Positions 1 to 8,708 of a DNA stretch of 64,000 nucleotides are shown piece by piece. Source of the stretch: Bacteroidia bacterium (lineage in GTDB: Bacteria > Bacteroidota > Bacteroidia > J057); contig JAWPMV010000001.1 of the NCBI GenBank assembly GCA_033391075.1, forward strand, positions 3,162,001-3,226,000, read 5' to 3'. Made by a program: the position numbers and the translations under genes. Positions within the stretch are counted from its first letter, which is position 1, and each line of letters opens with the position of its first letter. The notes beneath the pieces are model-generated. The model had not been told where the DNA came from, searched no databases, and saw only the letters and a list, made by a program, of their open reading frames with translations.

Positions 1-1335
1 TTCCTCTTCTACTTTAACTTCTTCTTCTATATTTTCTAGCAGCTTTTCTTCCTCTGAATTTTCATCTTCCTCCCTTTCTTCTTCTGTCTTAGTCTCAGCT
101 TCAATCACATCGACTTGCTCATCTGTAGACCCAGGTTCTTCGAGAAGAGGACTCGATAAAATCTTCTCTTCTTGCTTTACCTCCTTTTCTGCTAATTCAG
201 CTTTTTCCAAATCATCGACAGGAAGAATTTCTTCCTCGGACTTTCCAACTTTCTCAGTTTTCAGTCCTTCTTCCGGAGTTTTTTCTTGGGTAGACTCAGA
301 TTCAAGCACGCTATCCAAATAAGCAATTGGAGCTATTTCTTCTTCTTTAGAAATAACTTCCATCTCTCCCGTCTCTTCCGTCTCTTCCGTCTCTTCCGTT
401 TCACTTTTTACATGCTCGGGGATTTTTGTTTCTTCTTTGGCGCTAAGAATCTCCTCTTTTTCCTCTTCCTCTTCCTCTTCCTCTTCCTCTTCCTCTTTGC
501 CAAACTCTTCATTCACAGAAAACAGCTGAGAAGCCGTGAAATCCTGTAATTTTGAAACCGTTTCATCCTCCGAGATCGGAGAATCAACAACCTCTTCCTT
601 GCTAAGCTCTGATTCTGCTACTTCTTGATTGGGAATATCTGCAATAGCAGCAAGTTTTACTGGCTCAATTTCATTTGTAAAGGAAGGTGCCAGGAAAGCC
701 TCTTGAGCTTCCTGTAAATATGGATGACTAATAAGGAACTCATGTAGGCGATACAACAAAGCTGCCAGTGCAGGATTATCGCATGCCAGAAAATCAGTGA
801 GTCTGACTTGGTCCCATCTGAGACTTTCTTCATCCTGAGCCAATATGCTTTCAGGATTGGGAACCAAAAGGGTATTTCCCAGGTATTCTTTTTCCTGATT
901 GAGCAAAGCTTCAGCCCGGTCCAATCCCAACACTCCGGAATCCCAACTAAAGTATGCACTGAAGCCAGAGATTTCTTTGCTGAGTGCCAACCAATCATCC
1001 AGATTGGAATTAACAGAACTCAAATCGGAACGAATAATGATTGAAGCTAAAATTGCTTCAGCAGGTAGCACCAGCAATTCCCCTTCTTTGTACAAGTGGA
1101 AGCTGTTCTTTTTATATAGTAAAATCTCCGAGAGAAAATTCTTTTCATCGGCACCCATAACGACACCCTGACCCAGGCCGAGATGTTCGGGGATAAAGTT
1201 TTGTAAAACTGCACGGAATGCAGTAGCAGAAAATGGAAAGGAACCAACCCGATAGGAGTTGGAGATAAGTTTTTTCAATCTGAGGTCCCTAACACAAATT
1301 TCATTAGCAAGAGAAACGAAATAATCTAATTTCAT
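1..1335 (-). CDS. Glu-rich hypothetical protein, N-terminal part (cut by left window edge)
   Basis: An open frame runs on the minus strand from an ATG at 1335 to the window edge, giving 445 codons without a stop, so the C-terminus lies outside. Residues 1 to about 240 look like a folded domain of ordinary composition that I do not recognise; it starts MKLDYFVSLANE. From about residue 245 the chain becomes strongly acidic and low in complexity, dominated by Glu with Lys, Ser and Thr, and includes a run of Glu residues and TEE repeats encoded by short tandem DNA repeats. There is no signal peptide, so it is probably cytoplasmic. The protein at 13327 has a similar Glu-rich stretch after an N-terminal domain, but I see no convincing sequence similarity between the two N-terminal domains. 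Function unknown. Confidence 0.75.
   Translation of the reverse strand, partial: MKLDYFVSLANEICVRDLRLKKLISNSYRVGSFPFSATAFRAVLQNFIPEHLGLGQGVVMGADEKNFLSEILLYKKNSFHLYKEGELLVLPAEAILASIIIRSDLSSVNSNLDDWLALSKEISGFSAYFSWDSGVLGLDRAEALLNQEKEYLGNTLLVPNPESILAQDEESLRWDQVRLTDFLACDNPALAALLYRLHEFLISHPYLQEAQEAFLAPSFTNEIEPVKLAAIADIPNQEVAESELSKEEVVDSPISEDETVSKLQDFTASQLFSVNEEFGKEEEEEEEEEEEEKEEILSAKEETKIPEHVKSETEETEETEETGEMEVISKEEEIAPIAYLDSVLESESTQEKTPEEGLKTEKVGKSEEEILPVDDLEKAELAEKEVKQEEKILSSPLLEEPGSTDEQVDVIEAETKTEEEREEDENSEEEKLLENIEEEVKVEEE
371..397. repeat. 9-bp tandem repeat, three perfect copies
   Basis: The unit gtctcttcc occurs three times in a row, preceded by one imperfect copy at 362-370. It lies in frame inside the Glu-rich gene and encodes repeated Glu-Glu-Thr on the minus strand. 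Copy changes would alter protein length without shifting the frame. Confidence 0.85.
461..496. repeat. 6-bp tandem repeat, six perfect copies
   Basis: The unit tcctct is repeated six times without interruption and encodes an uninterrupted run of Glu on the minus strand within the left-edge gene. The unit is a multiple of three, so slippage would change the length of the Glu run rather than switch the gene off. Confidence 0.9.
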
Positions 1336-1526
1336 CAGGACGGTAGCTTAGCCAATGGCTTTTGGGTAATACATTCAACCTTTGCTCAATCAAAAATAGA
1401 AAAGCAAAAGAATCATACTAGTACTACCTGCAAGAATGGGGCCTATCTCATCCTATCCGGCAAAAATCAGATAATGAACCGTTTAGCAGAATTGTGATTA
1501 ATTGAAATGTTTCGTCTTATGGATAA

Positions 1527-1916
1527 TTATGCAGGTACCTGGGAAGATCCAAAAATCTCCTTTACGCCCTCTATAATCGCTTGTTTATTGATGGGTTTGG
1601 AGAAATAGGCATCGAAGCCTGCATCCAGGAATCTTTGCTTGTCACCGGGCATTGCGTAACTGGTAACAGCCATAATTTTGATGTGACTATTTTTAGGATC
1701 ACTCTTGATCACTTTCATGATCCCTTCACCATCCAGGCTGTTGCTGCCCAAATTGATATCCATAAAAATCAGATCAAAGTCATTCTCTTCAACAGCCGCA
1801 AATGCTTGTTTGTCATTAACAACATGCTTGCAACTGCATAAACTCTGAATGGTTTTGGTAAGAACAAGTGCGTTGATTTTGTTGTCTTCGACTATGAGGA
1901 CGTTAGCTTTATTCAT
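1527..1916 (-). CDS. Single-domain response regulator (CheY/DivK-like receiver)
   Basis: This 129-residue protein is a bare receiver domain with no output domain. The acidic pocket is IVEDN at residues 8-12 (E10, D11), the predicted phospho-acceptor is D53 in IFMDINLG, the conserved Thr is T85 (VTSYAM), and the conserved Lys is K107 in the FSKPI motif. It lies 52 bases downstream of a histidine kinase on the same strand and is very likely its partner. The kinase has no receiver of its own, so this protein probably acts as the separated receiver of that system, passing phosphate or contacting another protein. The kinase/receiver pairing is inferred from position. Confidence 0.93.
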   Translation of the reverse strand: MNKANVLIVEDNKINALVLTKTIQSLCSCKHVVNDKQAFAAVEENDFDLIFMDINLGSNSLDGEGIMKVIKSDPKNSHIKIMAVTSYAMPGDKQRFLDAGFDAYFSKPINKQAIIEGVKEIFGSSQVPA

Positions 1917-1968
1917 GGATTTTTTGTCTAAGGAAATTTTTCTTTAGTGTTTATTTCCAATTTCCATT

Positions 1969-3690
1969 TTATTTCTGAATTCTACTAGCCGAAAATCCAG
2001 GTAATCTAACGGTAAATATACTTCCTTCTCCTTGTTGACTTTCCACGAAAATCTGACCTTTCAAAAGTTCGATGATTCGCTTTACCAAAGACAAACCCAG
2101 TCCAGCTCCTTCATAGTTTCTGTCCAGTCCTTCACTCTCTTGTTCGAACTTCATAAAGAGTTTTTTGCTTACAAAGTCTTCACTCATTCCGATACCCGTA
2201 TCTTTGATCTTAATATCCCAAAAGGCCTTATTAGAACCTTCCTCAGCAAATGCTTCGATCCAGGTCTCAACTTCTCCATTTTCGGTAAACTTCACAGCAT
2301 TTCCTATGATATGCTCCATGACTTTCTGTAAAAGAGACAGTTCGGATTCCACATAATAGATACGATCCATTTCCCTCACCTTGAGTTCAACGTTTTTCTC
2401 AACCGCCTGACTTTCAAATTCTTTGCAGGTAGATTCTAGCACTTGGTTTAAACAAACCTGGCTGGTGGGCATTTCTGCTTCATAGGTTTCCAGATTTGAA
2501 AGATCCAAAATTGATCCTATGGTACGAAGCAATCTCTGACCGGATTCCAGCAGTAGATCTGCATACATATTGAGTTCTTCTTCATTTTCACCGTATTCTG
2601 CAGAAATGATTTCAGCGAGGCCGATTACTCCATTTATAGGCGTTCGAATCTCGTGACTCATATTATTGAGGAAATGAGCTTTTGCAATCGTGGCTGATTC
2701 TGCTCTTTCTTTTTCGAATATTAGTTTTTGCTCAAATTCCTTACTCTCCGTGATATCTGTAATCCGCAGGAGAAGTTGCTGTTTTTCTCCATATTTAACG
2801 AAGGTATAAGCCATACTACCCCAAAAGATCCTATTGTCCCGGGTCACAAATTCACGCTCCCAACTCCATTTCTCATCATTGATCAGACGATAATTGATTT
2901 CTTCCAATCCTTGCGCATTATAGGGATTTTTCATTAAAGCTTGTATTTTCTCGCCTTCAAAACTCCCGGATCTATCCAGATCAAATAGCTCCAGTGAGCG
3001 AGCGTTGCTTTCAATGATTTTGTGATCATTGAGGTCTGCGATAAAAATGGCATCAAAGGAATTATTGAAAACAGCTTTCAATTCCTGCTGTGCAGCAAAA
3101 ATAATTTCATCGACCTGTTTATCGGAAAGAGATTGGAAATAAAGTGCTATTGCAATACCTATTAGGATGGCAATTATAAAATTACCTAAATAGGTTGCGG
3201 TTCGCTCATCCATACTTGTAATGGGATCTCCAAAAATCCGATGATCATAGGCTTCCATCAAGCCAATAAAGGCAAATGTTACCATCACCAAAAAGATGAT
3301 CTTTCCTTTTTCCTTTACATCGAACAGGGTAAAAATAAGTAGGACCAGCAGAAAAAATGCTAAATGGTCTCCGCTTTCGAAGCCCATATAAGAGCTTGTA
3401 AGAAATACAGAAATATTCCCTACAATTAGAAACCAAAATCTAGAAAAAATAAGATAACCTCTATGGTTCCAGAGCATAGTTAAGAGGAATGCTACTACAG
3501 TAGCCATCTGACTCCAGGCAGCAACTTCTATCCCCAAATCAAAATAATGGAAGACATGGGGAAGATTTAACAAACTTCCAATAAATGCTATTCTGTTTAA
3601 CAATTTGGTTCTTTTTGCTTCACCAGATAGCAATCCTTCTCTAACGCCTACATTGGAAAGAGCATTCCAGATTTGCTTAATTATGTTCAT
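1969..3690 (-). CDS. Membrane PAS-domain sensor histidine kinase
   Basis: This 573-residue protein has about six hydrophobic segments in residues 32-186 with short loops, so the sensor is embedded in the membrane rather than periplasmic. A PAS domain follows at about 205-315, ending in the ITDITESKEFE linker helix. Then come HisKA with phospho-acceptor H346 (NNMSHEIRTP) and a HATPase domain with N464 (N box), DTGIGM at 497-502 (G1) and GAGLGLSL at 528-535 (G2). All catalytic motifs are intact. It is followed by a single receiver protein (1527-1916), and an alpha-oxoamine synthase family enzyme lies just upstream on the same strand. A multi-TM kinase beside such an enzyme recalls CqsS and LqsS. 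Its ligand is unknown. Confidence 0.94.
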   Translation of the reverse strand: MNIIKQIWNALSNVGVREGLLSGEAKRTKLLNRIAFIGSLLNLPHVFHYFDLGIEVAAWSQMATVVAFLLTMLWNHRGYLIFSRFWFLIVGNISVFLTSSYMGFESGDHLAFFLLVLLIFTLFDVKEKGKIIFLVMVTFAFIGLMEAYDHRIFGDPITSMDERTATYLGNFIIAILIGIAIALYFQSLSDKQVDEIIFAAQQELKAVFNNSFDAIFIADLNDHKIIESNARSLELFDLDRSGSFEGEKIQALMKNPYNAQGLEEINYRLINDEKWSWEREFVTRDNRIFWGSMAYTFVKYGEKQQLLLRITDITESKEFEQKLIFEKERAESATIAKAHFLNNMSHEIRTPINGVIGLAEIISAEYGENEEELNMYADLLLESGQRLLRTIGSILDLSNLETYEAEMPTSQVCLNQVLESTCKEFESQAVEKNVELKVREMDRIYYVESELSLLQKVMEHIIGNAVKFTENGEVETWIEAFAEEGSNKAFWDIKIKDTGIGMSEDFVSKKLFMKFEQESEGLDRNYEGAGLGLSLVKRIIELLKGQIFVESQQGEGSIFTVRLPGFSASRIQK

Positions 3691-3811
3691 CCATACTTTC
3701 TTGATCCATCAAGATAATTTCGTGAGTATCATTTAGAAAGAACGAAAACTGGATTTCCTAACAGATAGAAATTTAGGAGATGAAATGAATTATTAGAATT
3801 CAACTAAAAAA

Positions 3812-3836
3812 AGCCGAAGAAAAAATTTCTTCGGCA
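3812..3836 (-). terminator. Intrinsic terminator of the oxoamine-synthase gene
   Basis: On the minus strand gccgaagaaa and tttcttcggc form a 10-bp perfect stem with a tiny loop, followed by a run of seven T. It lies 45 bases after the stop of the gene at 3880-5142 and separates it from the histidine kinase downstream. Confidence 0.8.
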
Positions 3837-3879
3837 AAATAACGGGGAATAAACGGGAAATTATTTTTTAGCAGGCACC

Positions 3880-5142
3880 TTAAGTCTTTACTTTAAATGC
3901 TTCATAAACATCCTCCATAGATGAATTCTCTTCTTTCAAAACTTTGGGGAGTTCTTCGGCCACACATTGCAGAAGTGCATCTACATCTTTGTAGGTAATA
4001 TGATTACTTATGGCAACTCTAACACCGGTATTCTTCTTAGGCACACTGGGGTAAACGGCCAGGTTGACAAAAAATCCATTTTGCTGAAGTCTGTCCACAA
4101 TTTTATAGCCGACAGACTGTAGCCCTACATTGATAAAACATATAGGAGAAATCGATTCAGAGAATACGGGTACCTGCAGTTCTTCCGCCCGTAAATTGAA
4201 ATAAGCTATTTTATTTCTGAGTCTTTGCTGGAGTTCTGGCAATCTTGATCCCATATGAAGTTTGAGACTAGCAATTATTGCCCCCAGATTTGCAGGTTGC
4301 AAGGGACCGGAAAAAATCATGGTTCCTCCACAGGTTTTAACCTTGCGACGACTTTCTTCATTTGGATAAACCAGTATACCTCCTGCAGCTCCAAAGCTTT
4401 TAGCCATCCCAGCTACCAGATATAATCTTTCATGATAGGGTAGCACACTATTGACGTAGCCACTCCCGTTTTCACCAAATGCACTAGATCCATGGGCATC
4501 ATCGATATACAAATGAAATTGATCATACTTGTTCAATAAGACCGTAAGCCTATCCATAGGGGCAAAATCTCCATACATAGAATAGATACCATCTGCCAAA
4601 TACCATATTCTTTTATGCGTGGCACTCAGTTTCTGGATTCTGCTTTCAAGCATATCCATATTATTGTGTCGTACAAGCTCAACTCTGATCCCACGGATTC
4701 TCAAAAGGTTTGCTGCCATTTGAACAGAAGCATGAACCTGATAATCGAGAATTACAGCATCTTCATCTTCTATCAGAACTGGAAGGTTGGATAAATGCCC
4801 ATGAGTCACTGAGGCTGCCAGAATAACCGGCCGTTTATAAATGCTTTCTAATAATTTCTCCGCTTCTTCATATAATCCGATCGATACATATGCTCGAGAG
4901 GATGAATATTGGGTTCCGTATCTTAAAATTGCGTCTATTGCCCCTTGTTTTAAACTCTCTTCAATTTCTAATCCCAGGTAGCTACAGCTACCAAAGTTGA
5001 TAAGGTCTTTTCCTTTTATGTTTATCGTTCTCCCGTTTAATGCATAATCTTCAGCTGTGAGGTGAATGAGACCTAATTCTGAAGCCCGGCTAACAGATTC
5101 ATCTATAGCTTCTAAAGACTGGGCTGTTTTACTTTTGCTCAT
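3880..5142 (-). CDS. Alpha-oxoamine synthase family PLP enzyme (AONS/KBL/CqsA-like)
   Basis: This 420-residue fold-type I PLP enzyme has the hallmarks of acyl-CoA:amino acid condensing enzymes. These are the INFGSCSYLGL N-terminal motif (48-58), H137 for ring stacking in DYQVHASV, DDAHG at 214-218, and K248 in AGMAKSFGAAGG as the Schiff-base lysine. The family includes 8-amino-7-oxononanoate synthase, 2-amino-3-ketobutyrate CoA ligase, serine palmitoyltransferase, 5-aminolevulinate synthase and the autoinducer synthases CqsA/LqsA. No biotin, threonine-degradation, haem or lipid gene is adjacent. The same-strand neighbours are a multi-TM histidine kinase and a receiver protein, which favours a signalling metabolite or a lone lipid or amino-ketone step. 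The substrate cannot be read from the sequence. Confidence 0.85.
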   Translation of the reverse strand: MSKSKTAQSLEAIDESVSRASELGLIHLTAEDYALNGRTINIKGKDLINFGSCSYLGLEIEESLKQGAIDAILRYGTQYSSSRAYVSIGLYEEAEKLLESIYKRPVILAASVTHGHLSNLPVLIEDEDAVILDYQVHASVQMAANLLRIRGIRVELVRHNNMDMLESRIQKLSATHKRIWYLADGIYSMYGDFAPMDRLTVLLNKYDQFHLYIDDAHGSSAFGENGSGYVNSVLPYHERLYLVAGMAKSFGAAGGILVYPNEESRRKVKTCGGTMIFSGPLQPANLGAIIASLKLHMGSRLPELQQRLRNKIAYFNLRAEELQVPVFSESISPICFINVGLQSVGYKIVDRLQQNGFFVNLAVYPSVPKKNTGVRVAISNHITYKDVDALLQCVAEELPKVLKEENSSMEDVYEAFKVKT

Positions 5143-5189
5143 TGTTTGCTTAGGTTAAAGTGAATATGATATTTCGTTTATTCCTCATC

Positions 5190-5197
5190 CAAATCTA
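5190..5197 (-). promoter_or_regulatory. Possible Bacteroidota -7 element (TAGATTTG)
   Basis: The minus strand reads TAGATTTG 48 bases upstream of the oxoamine-synthase start and matches the TAnnTTTG consensus of Bacteroidota sigma factors. I see no well-spaced TTTG at -33, so the call is tentative. Confidence 0.35.
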
Positions 5198-5421
5198 TTC
5201 CTTTAGCTGCCAGTATTAAGTACCAAAATGAAGCATTTGTACTAGAAAAAATCGATAATAAAAGGCTCCTAGCACTCTAATTCGCCCATTTTAAAAAAAC
5301 TTTGTACCAATTACGGAATTCAGAAATAATAGCTTTTCGCAGGTATTTAGTCTTCGATTTTATCCAAAAAGCTGCCTTTTCGACATTATTTTTTTCAAAA
5401 CGAAATCCCTACTTTTAGCCC

Positions 5422-6279
5422 ATGCGAAATTATTTACTGCTTTCTCTTTGCCTATTCCCCCTCCTTTTTCCTGGCCTTTCCCAAGCACAGACCTATTGCA
5501 CCAAAGCCAATAAAGATTTGTGCGAATCTCAATTGAATAAGTTGAAGGCCGTGACAGCTGATCAGAACATTCAGGAAATCGCCATTCAGGTGGGGAAAAA
5601 CTTTTTGGGTACTCCCTATGTAGGTGGGACTTTGGAAGTCGGAACTGAAGAACAATTGGTAATAGATTTACAGGGACTTGACTGCACAACTTTTATGGAA
5701 AATGTGGTGGTTTTTTCCCGCTTAGCGAAAAAAGGAAAGCTTGATTTTGAGGCTTTTCAGAAAGAATTGGAATTTTTGCGATACAGAGATGGACGTATGC
5801 AATCATACGCTTCTCGTCTACATTATTTCACAGAATGGATTTCCAATAATGAGGCTAAAGGAATTGTAAAAGACATTACTGCAGATATTGGAGGAGAACC
5901 TTACAATAAGCAGATCAATTTTATGTCTACCCACAGATCTGCCTATAAACAGTTAGCTTCTGATGAATACTTTGAAAACATTAAGGAAATAGAAGTACAA
6001 CTCAATCAGAAAAAGAGATTCTACATTCCCAAAGCAAAATTGGCAAGTTTAGAGTCCGGGATTCAAAGTGGAGATTTGCTTACAATAACTACCACTATCA
6101 AGGGGCTGGATGTCTCACATGTCGGAATGGCTTATAAAAAGAATGGAAGAATCCATATGCTTCATGCCTCCACCCGTTCGAAAATGGTAGAGATTACTTC
6201 TGTACCTCTTGCAGATTACTTGCAAAGAAGTAAATCTCAATCAGGGATTATTGTTTGTCGATTGCAGGAGGCTGTCTAA
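5422..6279 (+). CDS. N-acetylmuramoyl-L-alanine amidase-like protein (DUF1460)
   Basis: This 285-residue exported protein has a Sec signal peptide (about residues 1-22, ending SQAQ). The body matches the DUF1460 group of papain-fold (NlpC/P60-related) enzymes. The probable catalytic Cys is C88 in LDCTTFMENV and the probable His is H233 in VSHVGMAY. The conserved FLGTPYVGGTLE and HASTRSKMVEI stretches are also present. Characterised relatives cleave the N-acetylmuramoyl-L-alanine bond in peptidoglycan or its turnover fragments. The gene is convergent with the ROK kinase and overlaps it by four bases. A role in cell-wall recycling together with that kinase is possible but not shown. Confidence 0.85.
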   Translation: MRNYLLLSLCLFPLLFPGLSQAQTYCTKANKDLCESQLNKLKAVTADQNIQEIAIQVGKNFLGTPYVGGTLEVGTEEQLVIDLQGLDCTTFMENVVVFSRLAKKGKLDFEAFQKELEFLRYRDGRMQSYASRLHYFTEWISNNEAKGIVKDITADIGGEPYNKQINFMSTHRSAYKQLASDEYFENIKEIEVQLNQKKRFYIPKAKLASLESGIQSGDLLTITTTIKGLDVSHVGMAYKKNGRIHMLHASTRSKMVEITSVPLADYLQRSKSQSGIIVCRLQEAV

Positions 6280-7247
6280 ACCAATTCTTCAAGCCCCAAT
6301 TCGTCCCAAACCAGGGCACTGGCTCCCAGAATAGCAGCATCACTATCCGGGAGTCCGGAAGGAATGATATCTATTTTATTTTTATAAATCTTGAGTAGGT
6401 TTCTTTCCATATGCCTTTTGGTTGGCTCAAGAATCCAATCACCGGCCTTTGCTACTCCTCCGAATATAAAGATTGCTTTGGGGCTTAGAAATGCCACCAT
6501 GTCTGCCAGGGATTCTCCTAATATTTTGCCTGTATATTCAAAAGCATGTTTCGCCACTTGATCTCCAGCCTCTGCCGCATCAAAGATATCTTTGGGAGTC
6601 AATTTCTCGGCAAGGATATGTCTTAGTTTGGTATCGTCCTGGGTAGCTGCCAGTTCCTCCTGAACCGTCAGCACCAAACCTCTGGCAGCAGCATAAGTTT
6701 CCACACAACCTCTTTTCCCACAGGTGCAAGCCCTTCCGCCTCGAACAGCAGTTACATGCCCAAACTCTCCTGCAAATCCATCATGTCCATAGATGAGTTT
6801 TCCATTGCTAACAAATCCACTTCCCACTCCGGTTCCCAGCGTAACTACTGCAAAATTATCCATGCCCTTCGCAGCTCCATAGACCCTCTCGCCAATGGCA
6901 GCAGCATTGGCATCATTGGTAATGAAAACATGGGTATTCAAACGTTCCTTAATCATTTCCACCAGGGGAATCACTCCTTTCCAGGGAAGATTCGGAGCAT
7001 ATTCTATAGTACCAGTGAAATAGTTCGCATTAGGAGCACCAATCCCAATCCCTTTTATATCAAGTTCCTCCCCTATGGATTTACTCAAATTCAGGATGGC
7101 ATCAATCAAAGCATCTATATAATCCTCAATGTTTTTATGTGAAACTGTGGGATGAGAACTATCTGCCAGAAGCTTACCATTTCTATCGACAATACCATAT
7201 TTGGTATTCGTTCCACCTATATCGATTCCTATTGCAACTTCTTTCAT
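6276..7247 (-). CDS. ROK family sugar kinase (glucokinase-like)
   Basis: This 323-residue cytoplasmic kinase has the ATP loop GIDIGGTNTKYG (7-18), catalytic D112 in TNDANAAA, the EFGH motif (161-164) and the ROK zinc motif ACTCGKRGC (C174, C176, C181, with H164). There is no N-terminal HTH, so it is an enzyme rather than a NagC-type repressor. The closest functional group is glucokinase or N-acetylhexosamine kinase; sequence alone does not decide the sugar. It diverges from the glycosylasparaginase at 7383 across a 135-bp region and is convergent with the DUF1460 enzyme. Together the three genes could handle amino-sugar-containing glycopeptides. Confidence 0.92.
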   Translation of the reverse strand: MKEVAIGIDIGGTNTKYGIVDRNGKLLADSSHPTVSHKNIEDYIDALIDAILNLSKSIGEELDIKGIGIGAPNANYFTGTIEYAPNLPWKGVIPLVEMIKERLNTHVFITNDANAAAIGERVYGAAKGMDNFAVVTLGTGVGSGFVSNGKLIYGHDGFAGEFGHVTAVRGGRACTCGKRGCVETYAAARGLVLTVQEELAATQDDTKLRHILAEKLTPKDIFDAAEAGDQVAKHAFEYTGKILGESLADMVAFLSPKAIFIFGGVAKAGDWILEPTKRHMERNLLKIYKNKIDIIPSGLPDSDAAILGASALVWDELGLEELV

Positions 7248-7382
7248 AAATTTTTGCGAATTTCCGTTCTGTTTTTTGCTGCGAGCCTTTCGTCAAAACA
7301 GGTCGACTTCACCTGTAGAACTCAAGTTTCGCGAGTTCAAATAAACAACAAAATTCCTTTATTTAGAATCTTTATTAAAACT

Positions 7383-8375
7383 ATGACGAATCGAAGACAC
7401 TTCCTGAAAATCGGTGGCCTAAGCAGCTTATTGGCAGCTATGGGCTTGACTTCCTGCGAAACTGAAAAAAGTCCAACAGCGAATAAGCCCAAAGTGCAAA
7501 ACAAACCCATAGTAATTTCTACCTGGGAACATGGATTAGCCGCCAATGCCTCAGCCTGGCAAGTATTGGGTACAGGAGGTAATGCCCTCGATGCCGTTGA
7601 ACAAGGAGTGAGGACCACAGAGTCTGATCCGAAGGTAAGTACTGTTGGAATAGGAGGTCGCCCGGATCGTACGGGAGTTGTAAGTCTGGATGCATGTATA
7701 ATGAATGAGCATGGAGACTGTGGGTCTGTAGCTTTTCTTCAAAATATAGAAAACCCTATTTCGGTTGCGAGAAAGGTGATGGAAGAAACCCAGCATGTAA
7801 TGCTAGTTGGTCAGGGTGCTCTGGATTTCGCTAAAAAGCAGGGATTTGAAGAAAAGAACCTATTGACAGAAGAAGCTGAAGCCGATTGGAGAAAATGGCT
7901 TGAATCCAATAAGCAGGATGTTCGGCCAGAAATAAATGTTGAGAATCACGATACTATAGGCATGGTTGCCCTGGATGAATCCGGCAATCTTTCGGGTGCT
8001 TGTACCACGAGTGGTGCAGCCTGGAAATTACATGGCAGAGTTGGAGATTCTCCTATTATAGGGGCTGGATTGTATGTCGACAATGAAATTGGTGCAGCTA
8101 CAGCAACCGGATGGGGAGAAGCCGTGATCCGTGCAGTGGGATGTTTTTTAGTAGTAGAATTTATGCGTCAGGGACATTCACCAGAAGATGCCTGTCGATT
8201 GGCAGTAGAACGGGTGATTAGCAAAAATCCGGATTGGAAAGAAATACAGGTAGGCTTTCTTGCTCTTAACAAAGCGGGAGAACATGGATCTTATTGCATC
8301 CAGAAGGGTTTTGATTATGCAGTATATGATCAGGAGAATGAGAATGTAATGATACGCGCAAAAAGTAAAGTATAG
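7383..8375 (+). CDS. Exported N4-(beta-N-acetylglucosaminyl)-L-asparaginase (glycosylasparaginase)
   Basis: The start is placed at the ATG at 7383, which gives 330 residues with a Tat-like signal (NRRHFLKIGG, residues 3-12) and a lipobox-like LTSC ending at C25. A longer frame to 7152 would overlap the divergent ROK gene. The family nucleophile T191 lies in NHDTIGMVAL, where autoproteolysis between D190 and T191 yields alpha and beta subunits. The downstream GDSPIIGAGLYVD and ATGWGEA stretches are typical. The enzyme cleaves the GlcNAc-Asn bond of N-linked glycopeptides. In flavobacteria the family is found in the periplasm. Both a Tat motif and a lipobox are present, so it may be a Tat-exported lipoprotein. 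Confidence 0.93.
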   Translation: MTNRRHFLKIGGLSSLLAAMGLTSCETEKSPTANKPKVQNKPIVISTWEHGLAANASAWQVLGTGGNALDAVEQGVRTTESDPKVSTVGIGGRPDRTGVVSLDACIMNEHGDCGSVAFLQNIENPISVARKVMEETQHVMLVGQGALDFAKKQGFEEKNLLTEEAEADWRKWLESNKQDVRPEINVENHDTIGMVALDESGNLSGACTTSGAAWKLHGRVGDSPIIGAGLYVDNEIGAATATGWGEAVIRAVGCFLVVEFMRQGHSPEDACRLAVERVISKNPDWKEIQVGFLALNKAGEHGSYCIQKGFDYAVYDQENENVMIRAKSKV

Positions 8376-8708
8376 GTTTTTTGCGCATTTGGTAAGAGTT
8401 CAACTTTCCCCTTCTTTTCTTACAAGTATTATTTAATTCACAATTGATCAAAGGGATATTGACCCATAACGAAACCCACTGACTGACAGACAAATATGCC
8501 GATTTTTTCATAAGCCAAAGAGTATATATTTCGCATTTAATCTGTTTACAAAAAAATAAAATTACGGAAATACGTCATTCCTAACATCGATTCTAGTATT
8601 TCGATTCTTCTTGCTTAATATTGTGGCAGGGGATAAATCACTAGACCCTGCCAGTAAGAAAAAACTTAATTACGCAGAAAAAATTCTGCACAAGGCGACT
8701 CACTCATT
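8376..8708. other. Intergenic region without a gene
   Basis: These 333 AT-rich bases hold no convincing open frame. The only structure I see is the 8-bp inverted repeat at 8624-8653. The promoter of the secreted protein at 8709 must lie here, but I find no clear TAnnTTTG element. Confidence 0.6.
8624..8653 (+). promoter_or_regulatory. Inverted repeat in the leader of the gene at 8709
   Basis: tggcaggg and ccctgcca form a perfect 8-bp inverted repeat around a 14-base spacer, 55 bases before the start codon. No T-run follows on the plus strand, so it is not a terminator for that direction. It could be an operator or a leader hairpin. Confidence 0.4.

Noticed and set aside
286-549. Plus-strand open frame rich in Phe and Leu
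   Set aside because: It is the antisense reading of the Glu-rich repeats on the minus strand; composition and position show it is a shadow.
7152-7382. 77-residue N-terminal extension of the glycosylasparaginase
   Set aside because: It overlaps the divergent ROK gene and would bury the Tat-like signal; the ATG at 7383 gives the normal length.
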